Assembly (NCBI GenBank): GCA_032158295.1
Contig: CM063249.1
Location: 7,517,195-7,581,194 of the forward strand
Reading direction: 5' to 3'
DNA: 64,000 nucleotides
Source of the DNA: Pycnopodia helianthoides
Taxonomy: Eukaryota; Echinodermata; Asteroidea; Forcipulatida; Asteriidae
Part shown: positions 25,601-40,600 of the stretch, one piece after another
Position numbering within the stretch: the stretch's first letter is position 1
How the letters are laid out: each line of letters opens with the position of its first letter
Made by a program: the position numbers and the translations under genes
The notes under the pieces: generated by a model
Told to the model about the DNA's origin: nothing
The model's input: only the letters and a program-made list of their open reading frames with translations
The model's database searches: none

Positions 25601-28600
25601 ACCTAATACTGACTACGGAATACAATTCATTACAAATTACATACACAATTCAATATGTTCTCAAAAAATGAACGAAAAACTGACAAAAGTACAAGACACG
25701 GTGCACAGAAGGTGGTCGCACGGGGGTAGCGCCCTCTATTTATCCATCAAATAAATCATAGACATTTTGCATGGATGACATCACACAGCCATCTTACAGC
25801 TAAACGCTAATGAATCTTTTAATCTTTTAGATCGATTTGTCCTAATGACAGTCTTATTTGAACCGGTTCATACCTATATGAACCAGATCAAACCAGTTTC
25901 AACAGTATACTCACTGTTTAGAGGCACTTCTTCATGGTAAACCCCTTGGCACCATATTCAGACCAGTTCAAACTAGTTCATACCAGTTCCAACTGCACCA
26001 TTACTGTTTCAAGGCACTTCCTACTGGTAGACTCTTACCACAATATTCAGACCTGTTCAAACCAGTCCATACCAGTTTCAACCATACCATTACTGTTTCA
26101 AGGCACTTCCTCCTGGTAAACGCTTAGCACCAAGTTCAGACCTGTTCAAACCAGCTCATACCAATTTCAACTGCGTCATCATTACCTTTTTGAGGCGTTT
26201 CCGGATGGCAGACTCCTTTGCTAGTTCAGCATCTTTAGCTTCTTGCTGCTTCTTGGTCAACTTGACTTCAATCTTTATTCCCTTTGCTCTCTTCTTTTCT
26301 TCCATTTCCTACAACATGAAAAAAGAAAAAGAAAGAGAATGAAGTCCCTTTAGCCTTGTTCCAGAACCCACACACTGAATATTTCAAGAACTCACCACAA
26401 AATAACCACAAATTCCAGGCATGCAACTGCAGTATATGAAAAAAAGAATATTTGAATATTTGTGTAACATTGTTACAAACTGTGTCTATCTGTGTTTGCT
26501 TTGCATTGATGGCTTCCCATAGTTTTTCCAACCATGGTTGGCAAAAAACTCGGACTGTGACGCTGCAAAAGAAAGGTCTTTCCTCCACCATGCAGTGTTT
26601 CAAATCCTAATACTGGTTATAATCCTACCTTCTGTAGTTCTACTTCCATCAGCTGTTCCTTATAGGAGTACGCCTTGTTCTCTCTCTTCATGTTAGCGGT
26701 GCTGCTCTTTTCACTTGCCATTCTATATTGAAAGATGACATGACAGTTGACATTTTATTTCACACTAACAGAATATACATGTACAACGTACAAACATTAT
26801 AACTTATCAGAATTAATACACATTATATATACATGTATTATGATATTACATTGACTTGTACAAAAGAATCGTATCAATGTATACATCCTGTCGGCATGTA
26901 GGGAAAGAGAGAAGCTCAGTGCTTTTGAGTTTTTTTCCTATTAGACAAAAAGAACATTGAACAATGGACAGACAAAATACAATCTACAAATATAACCAAA
27001 AATAAACAGAGTACAGGATGACAGCAAAAACTAGATTATTTAAATGAAGGTTGTTATGGTAAACTGATATTCAAGACAGTGAACAGCTTTGGCCATTACC
27101 AGCAATAAGCCCTGGGGGATTACCAAGGCCGAATCCGAATTGGCAGCTATGGATACGGCTTTGACTGTTGCTAAGGGTGTTGCTAAGGACGCCCTATACT
27201 TCAACGCAAGATGATGCAGAAATCTAGCCACAGCCGTAGCCGCCAATTCGGTCATGGCCTAAATCTACATCCAAAAGTGGCTCGATCAACAGAGCAATCA
27301 ATATACTTAATAAGCAGGACAGTTCTTTTCATAACTGAGAAGTCTCCCGAATTACAAAATCTATTCCGCGGTAGTAGAACAAATAGCAAGACAAGTTCTC
27401 TAAAGGACAAAATCTACACAGCAAAGTAGATATACACATGGTGTTACCGCCAACCGAATATGCATTGATACCTCACTATGCAATGCCTCAAAAACCATAG
27501 TTAATATACTCCTGCCCATCTTATTAAGTGCAAAGCAAATGGTGCCCTTCTGGGTAACCAAAATCCAAATAAAACCTACACAAAATAATAAAACTTACCT
27601 TTCAATGGTAGCTTTGTTGTACAGTTCACCTTCAGGTGTTTTCATGATGTCATATTCTTCCTTGGTTACTGTTGTTAGATCTGGGTTCCTGAGGCAACTC
27701 TGTGCATGGCTGACTAGTATTGGGAAGAACTGTTTGGGTGCCAGTCTAGCAACGGTTGCAGCTGCGTTGGCAGATGTCTAGTAAATAAATAAGTATTAGT
27801 TTAGCAAAAGAAACAAAAATACATCAGTGGAGTTAAATGTTGACTGTCACAATTGAAACATCTCAACAAATGAGTGCTTTCAACTCTTGATAAGGATACC
27901 AAAGCCCCCAAATTGGTAACCCAATTGGATTATAACACCAACAAACTACCTCAACTGGGATATATATGTATGTCCTGATTGGATCTTATTATGGTATGAA
28001 TAATTGCCAATTAGGAACCAGTTTGGGTAAACTTACTAACAAACTACCCCAACACATGTACAAGTATCCTAATTGGATCTTGCTTAATAAATGGTCCCCA
28101 AGTTGGGAAAACACCAACCATACCACCCCGATAGCCTCCCACTGAAGCCTTCAAACTCAGGCTACACTAGCAAGGTCCTTGCAAGTTTCTCAGGGAATGT
28201 CTCAATAGTCAGAACGTTAGGAATGTTCTAGTTAGATAGGTAAAGTATTCCAGCAGGCGTACATTGACCAATCCATTGGATCGCCGGAGCACTCCATTGG
28301 GTCATTAACAACACCAACGCGCAGTTACTCTCGTGCAGGAATGTTCCTGTAGTTTGGCACAATGTCGCAGTCTGGCAAAACGTCCTGGCAATCTACTGGA
28401 TAGAGAGTGTATGCCTACGGGAATGTTCCTTCATGCCTAAAATGTGCTCAACATCTGAGATGCTCCCTCAGCGCTAAAATGAATCTATGTCCGCCTTGAG
28501 ATACAATGTGTAGACTTACCTCCTTGGAGCAAGTGTGCCCGCTCAAGATCGCATTGAAGACATCGTCTAGGTTGTCCGTCAGTAACTGAACTGCATCCAG

Positions 28601-31600
28601 TTTCAGCTTGTGAAGTATTGCCGACCACAGCAGGGGCTTGACAGAGGCTAGAAACAGCGGTCAGACATGAGGTCAGACATGAGGTCAAATAGTCTGGTCT
28701 CTAAAAAGAATTTTGTCATGCAGCAGCCATTTTTTTTACCGTCAACCTAAATCCCATGAGTGTACCAAACACCATGTTATTCCTATGTACCTTGCTGGAT
28801 CATAACCCCTGGAAATGTGTGCTTTTAATGTGCAAAAACATGCCACAGTTTAGTTAGGCCTGTGGCCGATCCACTCTATGTGCATCTTCCAGCATGGTAG
28901 CCAGCAAAAGAGGCATCAAGTCATAGAGCAACCGGTCCCCTCTCATTCTTCTTTGATCTTGCAAACTGCATGAGCATGGACATTTTTTAACATGTCAGAC
29001 CTTTGAGTGTACAGTAGTGTTTGTGATTGGTCAATGTATTGACCCGTTTGATCTGGGATTTTCTAAGTTTTGCCCAGTTCCACCCATGCATTAAATTTTT
29101 TCGAAACATCAACCCAAAATATTTTTGTTTGTCAGACAAAAGAACGAGGGTCTGGTATTGGGGATCACACAATAATCCCCGGGAAAGAGTGATTCCCGAC
29201 ACCTTTTGTCTCAGTCTGCACTAGGCCAACATAGTGCGACACCATGAGTGCATGTATTGAGTACGCTGCAAAATAAGCTTTTTCGAGCGAGTTGACACTT
29301 CCACCGCTGTTGAACTCGTCCCACACAGAGTAATCCGAGCAAGTTATCATATCAACTGCTACAAATGCAAAGACACTTTAAAATGTGTTTACAAGCCTTC
29401 CTTTTGGGTGTCCGTGATCCCCGTTTATAAGTCATCCAGCGTTAAAGGGTAGAACTTAATGACCAGTTAATTTACTGATAGAATAATTGCTATGTTTTTT
29501 AATATTCCTGACGTTTAAAAGTACACAACACAATGTTCTTTACAGCCCAGACACTTGTGTCTACATTTGATATAGTGTCCACGAGAAGGTAGGAATGCTT
29601 ATAGTCTCTTTACAAGTCTTACAGTAAGTTTCAAAGTTAACGTACCAACAGTGGGTCGATGGACATCTAGCAGCACCTCAAGGGCCAGCTTGCCAGCGTC
29701 CTCCTTGCCCATGCAAGCACCCGCATTCACTGTCAGTGCCTGGAAAGCGGAGGCAAGCACCGGGGCCGAGATGCCCTGCCTAGTCTCCGTACCAGACTCT
29801 CCGTTTGTCAGATCAGCCTGGGTAGGGTCTATCACCTATACACAAGACAGCAAATATCAGTCTGGAAATAAGACTAGACAGTCTTACAAGCCCCTTGCTT
29901 AAAAATTCAGCTCAATCATTTCTAGTTAAATTTCTGCCATTTCATAGGCAGGGATATTGCGGCAATTTGCAGACTGTTTTAAGATTCGGTGCTTGTCCCT
30001 GGCAAAACTTAAAATTGCGGCAACCAAAGCATGGGCTCAAACTTAGCAGATATGTTCCCCCCTGACTTAAGGATGTGCCTTTAGGCAATATTGACCACTG
30101 CTTAATAGGATAAAGGCAATTCCGAAAGGACTCATTTAACAACATACAAATACAAACATAGAGTACAAACCAAATTTAACTTCACTGAAATTTCAGTGAA
30201 TATATTCCTAACGAAATTGGCAACAAAATAAACGACAAAAACAAAAACAGAACCAGAGTGTTGGATTAGGTTCATGTGTTGTGTTTGCCTCTGTGTTACT
30301 GGCATGGATGGCTGTAGATTGTACCACCTCAACTTGTTAACCTTCATCAAGTCCTATGTAAATAGGTCTCATAATTCAAACTTAGATCTGCACTCTGAGC
30401 ACTTTGAGAAGCCCACCAGTTTTAATAAAGCGCTATATCAGAACTTTGTTTTAATATTATTATTCTATATTATTACAATGTAGACGGTTCAATTGATGTA
30501 ATAACTGTAAACGTTGTTTGCATACAACCGACGAACAACAAATGCGTACCTTTTGTGTTGCCACGGTAGCTCTGAGTTCCTGAACCAATGACCTGGCTAC
30601 CTGGAGGCCGTTGCCACTGGCTACAAGTCTCTTAGCAACCACTTGACCACTCTTTCTCAGCTTCCAGCTTGGATGCAGGAGGGTTGTCACTATCGCCTGA
30701 TGGTACAGCCTGGCATTTAACAGACAAGTGGAGAAGGACATTATTATTAGAATAAATAAATATTCATTAGGCAAACGGGCCATTTCATTGGTACCTAAAG
30801 CACCTGGTCTACAGCACAGTTGTCAATATCGCCTGGTGGTTACAGCCTGGCACTTAACATACAGTGGAGATGGACATTATTATTAGAATACATACATATT
30901 CATAAGCCTGGTGTTAAAGGGTGGCAGTTAACACATATATGTAGGCGTAGACAGAGATACTCATATTACAGCTGATGCATATTCATGAGGAAACCAAGTC
31001 ATTTTATTGATCAGTAAGCACCAGGGGTGTATTCCTGTCTGACGGATAATGCAAATGTTGGCCAACTTACGTGCATGTTTTCAAACCAGACACGTTGGGC
31101 ACAAAATTCATATTAATGAGGTAACTAACACATAGTTAAGACAGAGCTACTGATCAATATTCATGAGGCAACCTGACTATCTAATAAATTAAATGGCGTG
31201 AAGACAAAATCAAAATAAATCCATTAAAACCACTTAATATGGTACAAGGCATCTTCATAAAAAAAAACCTCATAACACATGCGATTGAGGGACTCTCTCG
31301 CCAAATAAAAAACATGTTAAGCATCCCCCGCTTCCTTTTTAGAGGCCGCCTCCTTTTTTTTTTTTTTTACATTTTTGAAGAAAAAAAAGGCCCTTTTCCT
31401 TCCTTTTTCAAAAAGGCAGGACGCTAAACATGTTTTGCCTTATAGTCCTTTAATTACAATTACTCAGTAAGAACACAGCTTAAAGTGAGTAAACTGACCT
31501 CTCCGTTCCAGGTTTGAGTTTGTCTATATACTCGATCAGTAACTTCTCACTCAGTTGCAGTAATGTCTGTAAGGCTGAAAACAAGACGAGAAAAAACTCT

Positions 31601-34600
31601 ATTACAGTCTATTTGGGCATGGATTTTGGACTAAGTTTGTAACTAAGTCTCATTGGACTAAGTCTCAATAAAAAATTGGGAGAGAAAAAAGAAGAAGATT
31701 AGCTTCAATCTGAAAGCTCACTGATTATAAAGTTCACAACAGTACCAATCCTCCAAGAAAATACTCCCATCTGAAATATTGTCAAAGACGATATTAAGAT
31801 AGCATTTAAAAACCCTCAGACCGTTGCTTATTTTGATCGGCACATCATTTCACAATATCCCTGACAAAACATCAAGGACCAAGGATCACACCCAAGTTTC
31901 CGATATAACCTGGGAAGAGGCAGGACAGGGATCACCTGAAGGGGATGTGAATTAATTGTATTTCAATTATCAAGTAACAATCCACAAGGGAAACTGACTG
32001 GGTATATTTTCATTCAAATTTGGGGATTTAAACCTGCGACCTCAAGATTTAACTTGCTGGTGCTCTACCAACTAAGCTATGTAGCGCTATTGTTGGCGGT
32101 CTCCCTAATTTGTCAGTATGTGTGTTCAGCGGTGCCGGTTTGACGCTATTTAACATGAAACTGCAGAATAACCAGGGATTACACCCAAGTTTATGGCATA
32201 ACCTGATGACATTTTCACAGGTTACTTATACAGTATCTTAATTGAAAACATAGAAGAGGTTAATTTACTCTTCTAAAAACCAATGGACGTATTATCCATT
32301 TAACTTTCAAAGATCAAGGTTTTAGACTTACCACCTTCCGAGGCAGAAGAAAGAAATCTCTCTGAAACGAAGAACTGCTTTTCAGTATCGGCCAGTACAC
32401 CCCAAATCCAGCTCAGCTTGGACTCTGGAATAAAAACACAAGAACAAAGATGTTATCTTTAATTTTTGCATTTTACAGTTTAGATACAAGGTAAAGAGCT
32501 CCTACATGCTCTAGGAAAAAATATACATTCAAAATTCATATTTCCATTCTGAACTCATTTATCATTTAAAATATTGACTTGTTTAAAAGGATTTGTTTCC
32601 AATTAAAATCGTGTTGAACGGTTCTGATGAGAACCCTATTGAATGTTCCTTATTCGAACAGTATTGAAAGGTTCTGATAAGAACCCTGTTGATTTGGTTC
32701 TGATGAGAACCCTATTGAATGTTCCTTAATCGAACAGTATTGAAAGGTTCTGATAAGAACCCTGTTGATTTGGTTCTGATGAGAACCCTATTGAATGTTC
32801 CTTAATCGAACAGTATTGAAAGGTTCTGATAAGAACCCTGTTGATTTGGTTCTGATAAGAACCCTATTGAATGTTCCTTAATCGAACAGTATCGAATGGT
32901 TCTGATAAGAACCCTGTTGTTTGGATTCTGATGAGAACCCTATTGAATGTTCCTTAATCGAACAGTATTGAAAGGTTCTGATAAGAACCCTGTTGTTTGG
33001 ATTCTGATAAGAACCCTATTGAATGGTCCTTAATCGAACAGTATTGAATGGTTCTGATAAGAACCCTGTTGTTTGGGTTCTGATGAGAACCCTATTGAAT
33101 GTTCCTTAATCGAACAGTATTGAAAGGTTCTGATAAGAACCCTGTTGTTTGGATTCTGGTAAGAACCCTACTGAATGTTCCTTATTCGAACAGTATTGAA
33201 TGGTTCTGATAAGAACCCTGTTGATTTGGTTCTGATAAGAACCCTATTGAATGGTCCTTAATCGAACAGTATTGAATGGGTCTGATAAGAACCCTGTTGA
33301 TTTGGTTCTGATGAGAACCCTATGGAATGTTCCTTAATCGAACAGTATTGAAAGGTTCTGATAAGAACCCTGTTGTTTGGATTCTGATAAGAACCCTATT
33401 GAATGTTCCTTATTCGAACAGTATTGAATGGTTCTGATAAGAACCCTGTTGTTTGGGTTCTGATGAGAATTGAATGGTCCTTATAAGAACAGTATTGAAA
33501 GGTTCTGATAAGAACCGTATTAAATGGTTCCTAATTGAATTGTCCTAATAAGAATCATATTGGTCTCAACAATTTCACTAGCCTACCTTAGTAGTCGTCG
33601 TCAAGATAATGTTCTCTTTAAAAAAAAGTGATTCGGTAAACGTTTATTTGAAGCATTGTTTTTTAAACATAGCCCCAAGCTCAAAAGGCTGCTTAATAGC
33701 TAATGATTTCCGTCAGATTCCCTGAATAAGCAACAAATCATATCAATACTTTTTTTCATTACTTCAGTTTGGTTTTCCTGTACAGACATATGGGATACAT
33801 AAACAAGATGGCCGCTAGTCTTCTTACCAGCCTCAATATCAGCACCGTACATCAAGGTCATCATGTAGGCAGCAGAGAGACTCTCTGTTACTATGGCAAC
33901 CAGGGTAGACTGCGACTGAGCACGCTCCAGAGATTGCTTAAGCAGAGGCAGCATTGTCATGGCCTGCAGTAGAGTGTCACCTACCAATAGATTTATACAC
34001 CAGTATTTTAACATGTTGAATTTATTGCAACAAAATAGTTAGTTGCCTGAAGTTTCGACGCCAGCAAAGTCTTTCTCTAATTTTCTTTTAGCCTTCAAGA
34101 AAGATTCTGCTGAGGTCGGAACGACAGGCCACTAACTATTTTTGGGGTGTTGGTAAGCAGTTTGCAACAGCTAATCCAGAGTGCCGGGCGGGTTTTCCGG
34201 CACCGACCACTGTGGGCAGAACCCAGCGCTTTGTATGTTGTTGTTTCTAATATTGGCTGAGACCCCAACTGTAGAGCTTCGTATTTACATACATGTATTT
34301 ACTAATGCCCCAACTCTTGATTTTGAGATTTTCTGGAATTTCATTCCCGAAGAAGAAAGGACCTTTTCCCTGATAAAAGGGCATTTTCAATGGAAACTTA
34401 CCTTTGAAAGCTGCCAGCATGCACTGGATGTAGCCATTCCTGACCAATGACGTGGATTGTTTGAGGGTCATGCCTTTCTGGAACCAATCAACGAGCTTCT
34501 TGGGCACTGTGTTGGTGAACTTGGCACACCATAGTGCCAGCATGGACAAGGTATGAACCAATGTACCCTCATGGACTGTGGAAGACAGAACAAAAACGAC

Positions 34601-37600
34601 ACTCAAACAACAACGACTCAAAAACAAAAAGTCTTCGTACAAAGAAACCCCTCATTATTATTCTAAAGTTAATACAGTGGACAGATTCGGTAGCAATGGA
34701 AGACTTTTGGGGATGCTAGGGCTAGGGCCTAATTTCATAGAGATGCAAAAGCACAACAAGTAGCTAAGCACACCAAAATTAGACCAAGAACTTGAAAAAT
34801 TATTGGTCAATTTCAATGAATGTTGGATTAAATGAAAGGAAACTCAATAAGTAAGACATTTTTCATTACTTATTATGCTCTAAAACGAAATTTTCAAAAT
34901 AACAATAGAGTTTATAAAATTGACCTTGAACAAATGCTTTGAGTGCGAATGTGTGCTTCACGCTAGAGTGGTCAAACAATGTGGGCACCAGCAATTGTTA
35001 TGTCAAAATAATTTGGTAACAAGGGGGATAGATGAAAAACAAGACGACTCCGTCTATCATCTTTTAAATGCAAGTTCACCTTTTAAGGCTTGAGGGCAAA
35101 AGAAGATATCGCATAAAATTCCTTAAATCGATGAATATCAACACCCCCTCCTTCCCCCTCCTTCCCCCTCCTTCCCCCACCCCCTCAGGATTCACTTCCC
35201 ATGGATCAAATGGTGAAAAATGAGCTTTCACAGAACTCGGGAAGTACTGAGTATGCAGTGCTTAACCCACATCGGTGAAAGGGCAAAGCCAAATAGTATT
35301 CTTTATCCCAGGTGCAAATATAACATCTATTTGGATTCACTGACCTTCTTGCTGTAGTGGTACAATGAACAGCTCTACTATGGTTGAGGCCAATGCCTGT
35401 ACGGAGGCACTCCCCATTACGCTGTTGTAGCTGAGGTTCCCAATGCCAGTCAACATACCCATACGCTGGGTCACGATGGTCAGCTTGCCCTCTGAACCTG
35501 GTCAACAGAGGAAACATTAAGACTGATTAAGGGTTGTTGCATTTTACTGTATCAAAGATTCCCTGAACCGGCATACCCATACGCTGGGTCATGAGGAGCA
35601 GCTTGCCCTCTGACCCTGGAAAGCAGAGGAAAAATAAAAATTGATTGAGAGTTGTTGCATTACTGTATCTGAGATTAGGGAAAGATCCAACTTAATTCAG
35701 TGTCATACACTGTTGAAGCTGTGAGAACGTATAGAATGTGCAAGTCTCGCGCATATTTGAACACTGCCACCGTGAAAGTGTGTAAGTTTGTTTGTACGTG
35801 GAAACAAAGTGGTCCCAAAAATGTTTTGAATACGCGCGAGACTTGCACTATCTATACCAGACAGTATGCCTACACGTTGCCATGACGGTCATCCTTCAAT
35901 CATCCTTCCGACCCAATCAAACAGAGAATAAAGCTGAGGTTGATTAAGTTTGTTAAAGACACACAAGTGATTTCATTTTCACTACTTTATGGAGACCGAG
36001 AACAAAACAGAAAAGGGATAACAAAGGGTCTCCATAGGGACATTCTAAAGACTGGGTTGCTCCACAAGGAATTTTGTGTACAAAGTCTATGGGAGATTCT
36101 TAACAACAGGGACAAAGGAAAGAACAAAAGATGTCTCCACAGGGATGCAAAAATAAGAATGTGTGTACAAAGTGTGGACAGTTTCTCCCACAGTGTGTGT
36201 GTGGCGAGCTCCAACAGCGGATGACAAGTTGACCCACTTGGAAGGTTCATCGCATTGCACGCACCACGCATGGCTTACAGCCTAGAGACAGCCAAGCCAC
36301 ACCGAACAAAGAGGGCTTTCGGCTAAATTCCTCAAAGACTACTGTAACTCCCAGTGTTAAAGACCACATCATAATTATTACAAAAAACCACATGTTGGGT
36401 GTCTGTACTTGTTTTAGCTATGATTTCCATTCAACCATAATATTCCACAATATACAGATTGTTCACCGAAAAATAATACGGTGGGTGGTTTGGTGACAAA
36501 TTGGAAAATTACCGGCGTCAACTGGATATAATTTCATAGAGCTGCTTAAGCAGAAAATTATTCTTAAACAAGTTCTGCCACACAAAAATAAGCAGGATAC
36601 CAGTTACATATTGTAGATATGACATGGTATTTTGGCTGGTAACCTTACTCTGGTAAGCATAATTTTGTTCTGCTAAGCTATTTTTTGTGCTTAAGCAGCT
36701 CCATGAAATTGGCCTTAAGTTGAAACTGTTAGAGAATAGTGGTAGTAAGCATACTATGGTAAGCAGCAACAGGACACTCCACCTTGGTTGGTTTACATAC
36801 CATTGAGAACAGCAAAGAAGAGTTTAGCCAGCTGTTGTATGGCATCACCATCGCTACACTGCATGGCTAGATTTCTAGCAGCCACTGTCGCTTCCGTCAT
36901 CAGAAGCTCCTCCTTGGCATGCAGATGTGCTGCAAAAAAAACATAAAAAATACATCAACAACAAATAGTAATAGTGGATAACAATTGTGTCCAATGATAC
37001 AGGCCGAAATTCATAAAGCCGTTTACTGGTAAGCGGCAATTTGTGCTTACCAAAGCTTAAAAGTGTGTGTCAGGAGAAGTGTGTTTCATACAAGGTCTAG
37101 AATGTTCAGCAGCATTTGTGCGCATTCACAATGGATTTGTCTTGTTGCATTACTTAAAACAGCTAGTAAGTTAATGTGCCTTTTGTTTTGCTGAACGTAA
37201 ACAGTGCACTGATCTGATTATCAGCATTTCCCCTCAACAGTGGTCCGCTGGCCAAATGCTAGTTAAGACACACGAGGATCAGTCAAAAGTCACTCCAAGT
37301 TATCCGGCTGGCTAGTTCAGTGTTGAACACCGTCCCTATTTCATTTGAAATATGGACTAATGTAAAAGCTGACGGACTAGTAATAGATTGGAGGCAACCT
37401 GTTGTACTCTACCAACATTAAAAAAAGAAATTGGCACAGCTAAAAAAGCAGACGAACATTGGCGAACAAATCAGAAACAACGATGGCTGTTGTTGAAAGA
37501 AATATTGCTTCACTGTTCCCTATAAGCCATTTTGAGATATGGTGGACATAATACTATGACACTATATATGTTTGGGTACATTTGTCTGTGTACACCCAAA

Positions 37601-40600
37601 CCAAACAGTGCACCGTAGTGTCCACCATATCTCAAAAAGGCTAATGGCACATTGCACATGAGCGTAAATAATTTACCTAATGCCAGCAAAACTACTACCT
37701 CATACCCGGGGCGATAGCAATATACAAGGTGGTGAAAACGACCAGCAGTGGCACGGTCAAGGTAAAGTACCCCATTGGGTACATCACTCATATTCCCCTG
37801 AGCCATGTACATGTGTCTTTGCAGAACATCCCTGTGATTCATTCTCGACCAATCAAATTCACAATCTATTAAAGTGGTATACAAATTACATTTTTTAATT
37901 GACTTACTTGCAATGTTCTTGCCCAAGTCTTGAGCATACTGGCTGAGATCAAGGGAGACACCACTTAGAAGGTAGCCAAGAGCTGCCAAAGGAACACAAA
38001 ACAACATTATTCTTGTTGAAAACAATGAATTGGTGTCATTCAAGGTTACTAAGAATAATAATAATAATAGCAGCTTCTTACATAGCGCTCAAATCAGTCA
38101 CTCGGTGACGCTCATGGCGCTCAAACAGTTTTATATAATTTATCATGCAACAATTGCAAAGCTACGTTTTGAAGTATGAGACCTTTTTCCTATACGTAGC
38201 ACCATGTAACGGTTTACACGGTGCTGTGGCACAATATGCTGCCAATCAAACCTGGAACACCAGGGCAAACCCCTTCTAAACACATACAAATACCTAGGGG
38301 CATGGACTACACAACAGGGCAACGAAAGGGACTTAAAATGTACAAGTGCAGAGCAGGTGTTCAGCAATAAGCTTCCGGCATGACAGATTTGTGTATTCGT
38401 TTCAAAGTAGAAATATTTGTTGACAATTTAAAGTGTACCAGTGAATGAGTCCGAAAGCATACGGTCACTCCTTTTTTCACCGTTTTGGGGTCCCTCATGT
38501 GTCACTGATTTATAAAGTACGAGTACATAGACAGTGAACATTGGAGGCTTAACGAGTGAAGAGGGAGGCTGCACATACCTTCAAGGATGTTTTCAGGACT
38601 GCGGAGCATTGCCTTTTGTACGAAGGGAAGAACCTTCTGCTTGAACTCATCATGGTTGATGCAACAAAGTAACCATTTGCTGATTTTCTAGAGAGAGATC
38701 GGAAGTATAAAAAGGTCAACTGTGGGTGAATGCTTTGTTTTTAGAATATCAGGTACATGAGTAAGAGTAATCTATGTACCTGTCTATGATGTTTGATGTT
38801 CGCATTCCCAGCATAGTCTGTGTTAATTGCCCCCTAAAGCATATTCCGTTTAGCCCGTATTACAGATACAAGGAAGAATGGTCTTATATTGTCATCTTTA
38901 TTTACTACATAATTACGCCTGACACACAGAAATGACGCATGGATTTTTCGGCTTCAGTTTTACGTGTCTTTGTGTGTCCGGCTTTGATTTTCTGATTTGT
39001 CTGAATCATTATATTTATATTAGCATGCAGTCTGACTTAAAGTATTGATACAAATTGTGCAATTGTGCAAGCTATTTTCTCTCACACCACCAGCACATAA
39101 GACATACAACTAAGGGATTACAAGAGTAGGCGATGAGGTCTTAAAAGATCTTTTTAAACTGGCAGGGTCATGGCCGTGAGATAAAAGAACAAGCCAAAGG
39201 TGAGGTCCGTTATTGCACAGCCATGACCCCGCAAGGTTTAAAACGGCCGTTTAACACTGAGTCACCACTCTTTTATTCCTATTCAAAAATTCCTATTCAA
39301 AAAATTCTGTTAAAAAACGTACAAAAACCCCAAAATGTAGAATTTTGAACATACCAGAATGTGAACTTGTGGTTTTATCTTGCCTCCAAACACGGCTTTG
39401 ATGTATATATCCAGGAAGGCAGTCCGGTGTGCATCAATGACGTCACCCTGATTGGTCTGGCTACAGTGTTGCATTAGCAGGCTCACCATGCACAGCCTAT
39501 GCACTGTAGGGTCAGGCTTGGCCAACGTCTCGGCATAACTGCTGACTGCATCTGGTACCTGAAACCATAACGTGCATTATACAATGTGATCCTAAGTACA
39601 TGTAGTCTGGTATTGACTTTCATGTAGCTTTAAGGCGGGATTCAAACTCTGTGCAATTTACTGCGTAAGGAGCACACACATTGATTTTTCAAAGGAATAG
39701 CTGTTTGAAATTGGCCTAAAAGTCTTTCAATGAGCCCAGTTTACAAGAATTCCTGGGGAGAACCCCAATTATATGGTCACTCCAAATGACTCTTGTTTTC
39801 AAAAATTGCCTTTGTATCTTCCAAAGTTTTTAAAGTACTATGTCATTGACCTTTGACATTGCTCAGCCATCTTGGTTTACTTACCATCCAAATTAATGTA
39901 ACCACACTGAGGCTGAGCAGGAACATAGTCAGACCCCTTATTGTTACTATGAGAAATGGCATTAACTATAACTAAGGTAAACAGGGAATATGTCCAAGAT
40001 GTTACCTGCTTCCAGACTTTCTTGAGTTTCCGGCATGCTGATTTGATGAGTGATTGGTAGTCGGTGGCTAAAACGGCAGAGATGAAACTGCATTGTGCTT
40101 CGATCTGTTGGTTTAAATAGTAATAATCACATGTAAACCAAGTATCAGAGCACCTAACAGTATTACAACCTTTTCATTGAGCCTTGGGCATTCCTGAAAC
40201 CCATCTAAACTCCTTAGGAGTATGCAGCACCAGCAGCCAAATCGACACACAGGTTGTTAATCATTCACACTGAGAACCTGTAGCCCATTCACTCCTGGGT
40301 CATATGACAAGGATTCGAACCCACACCCTGATGACTCAGCCATCAGAACTTGGAGTCTAATGCACTTTATCGTTCGGCCGCGACACACATTAACCCTCCT
40401 ACTCTTGGCAACATTTTCCAGTGAGTTGACCAACCATTTGAAACCATTCGACTGCCAAGGTTGTGTACGGTGGCACAACTGTGCACAGAACTAACTGTGT
40501 ACTGTGTACATGCATTCCCTCATGGTATCATATTGCAGGCTGGCATAGTTTATCTGTCATTCAAAACCACAGTGAATGGTATTGAATGGTCAGACAGCAA

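Noticed and set aside
32620..33555. CRISPR-like array
   Set aside because: Intervening sequences are not unique and the context is a metazoan intron; it is a minisatellite.
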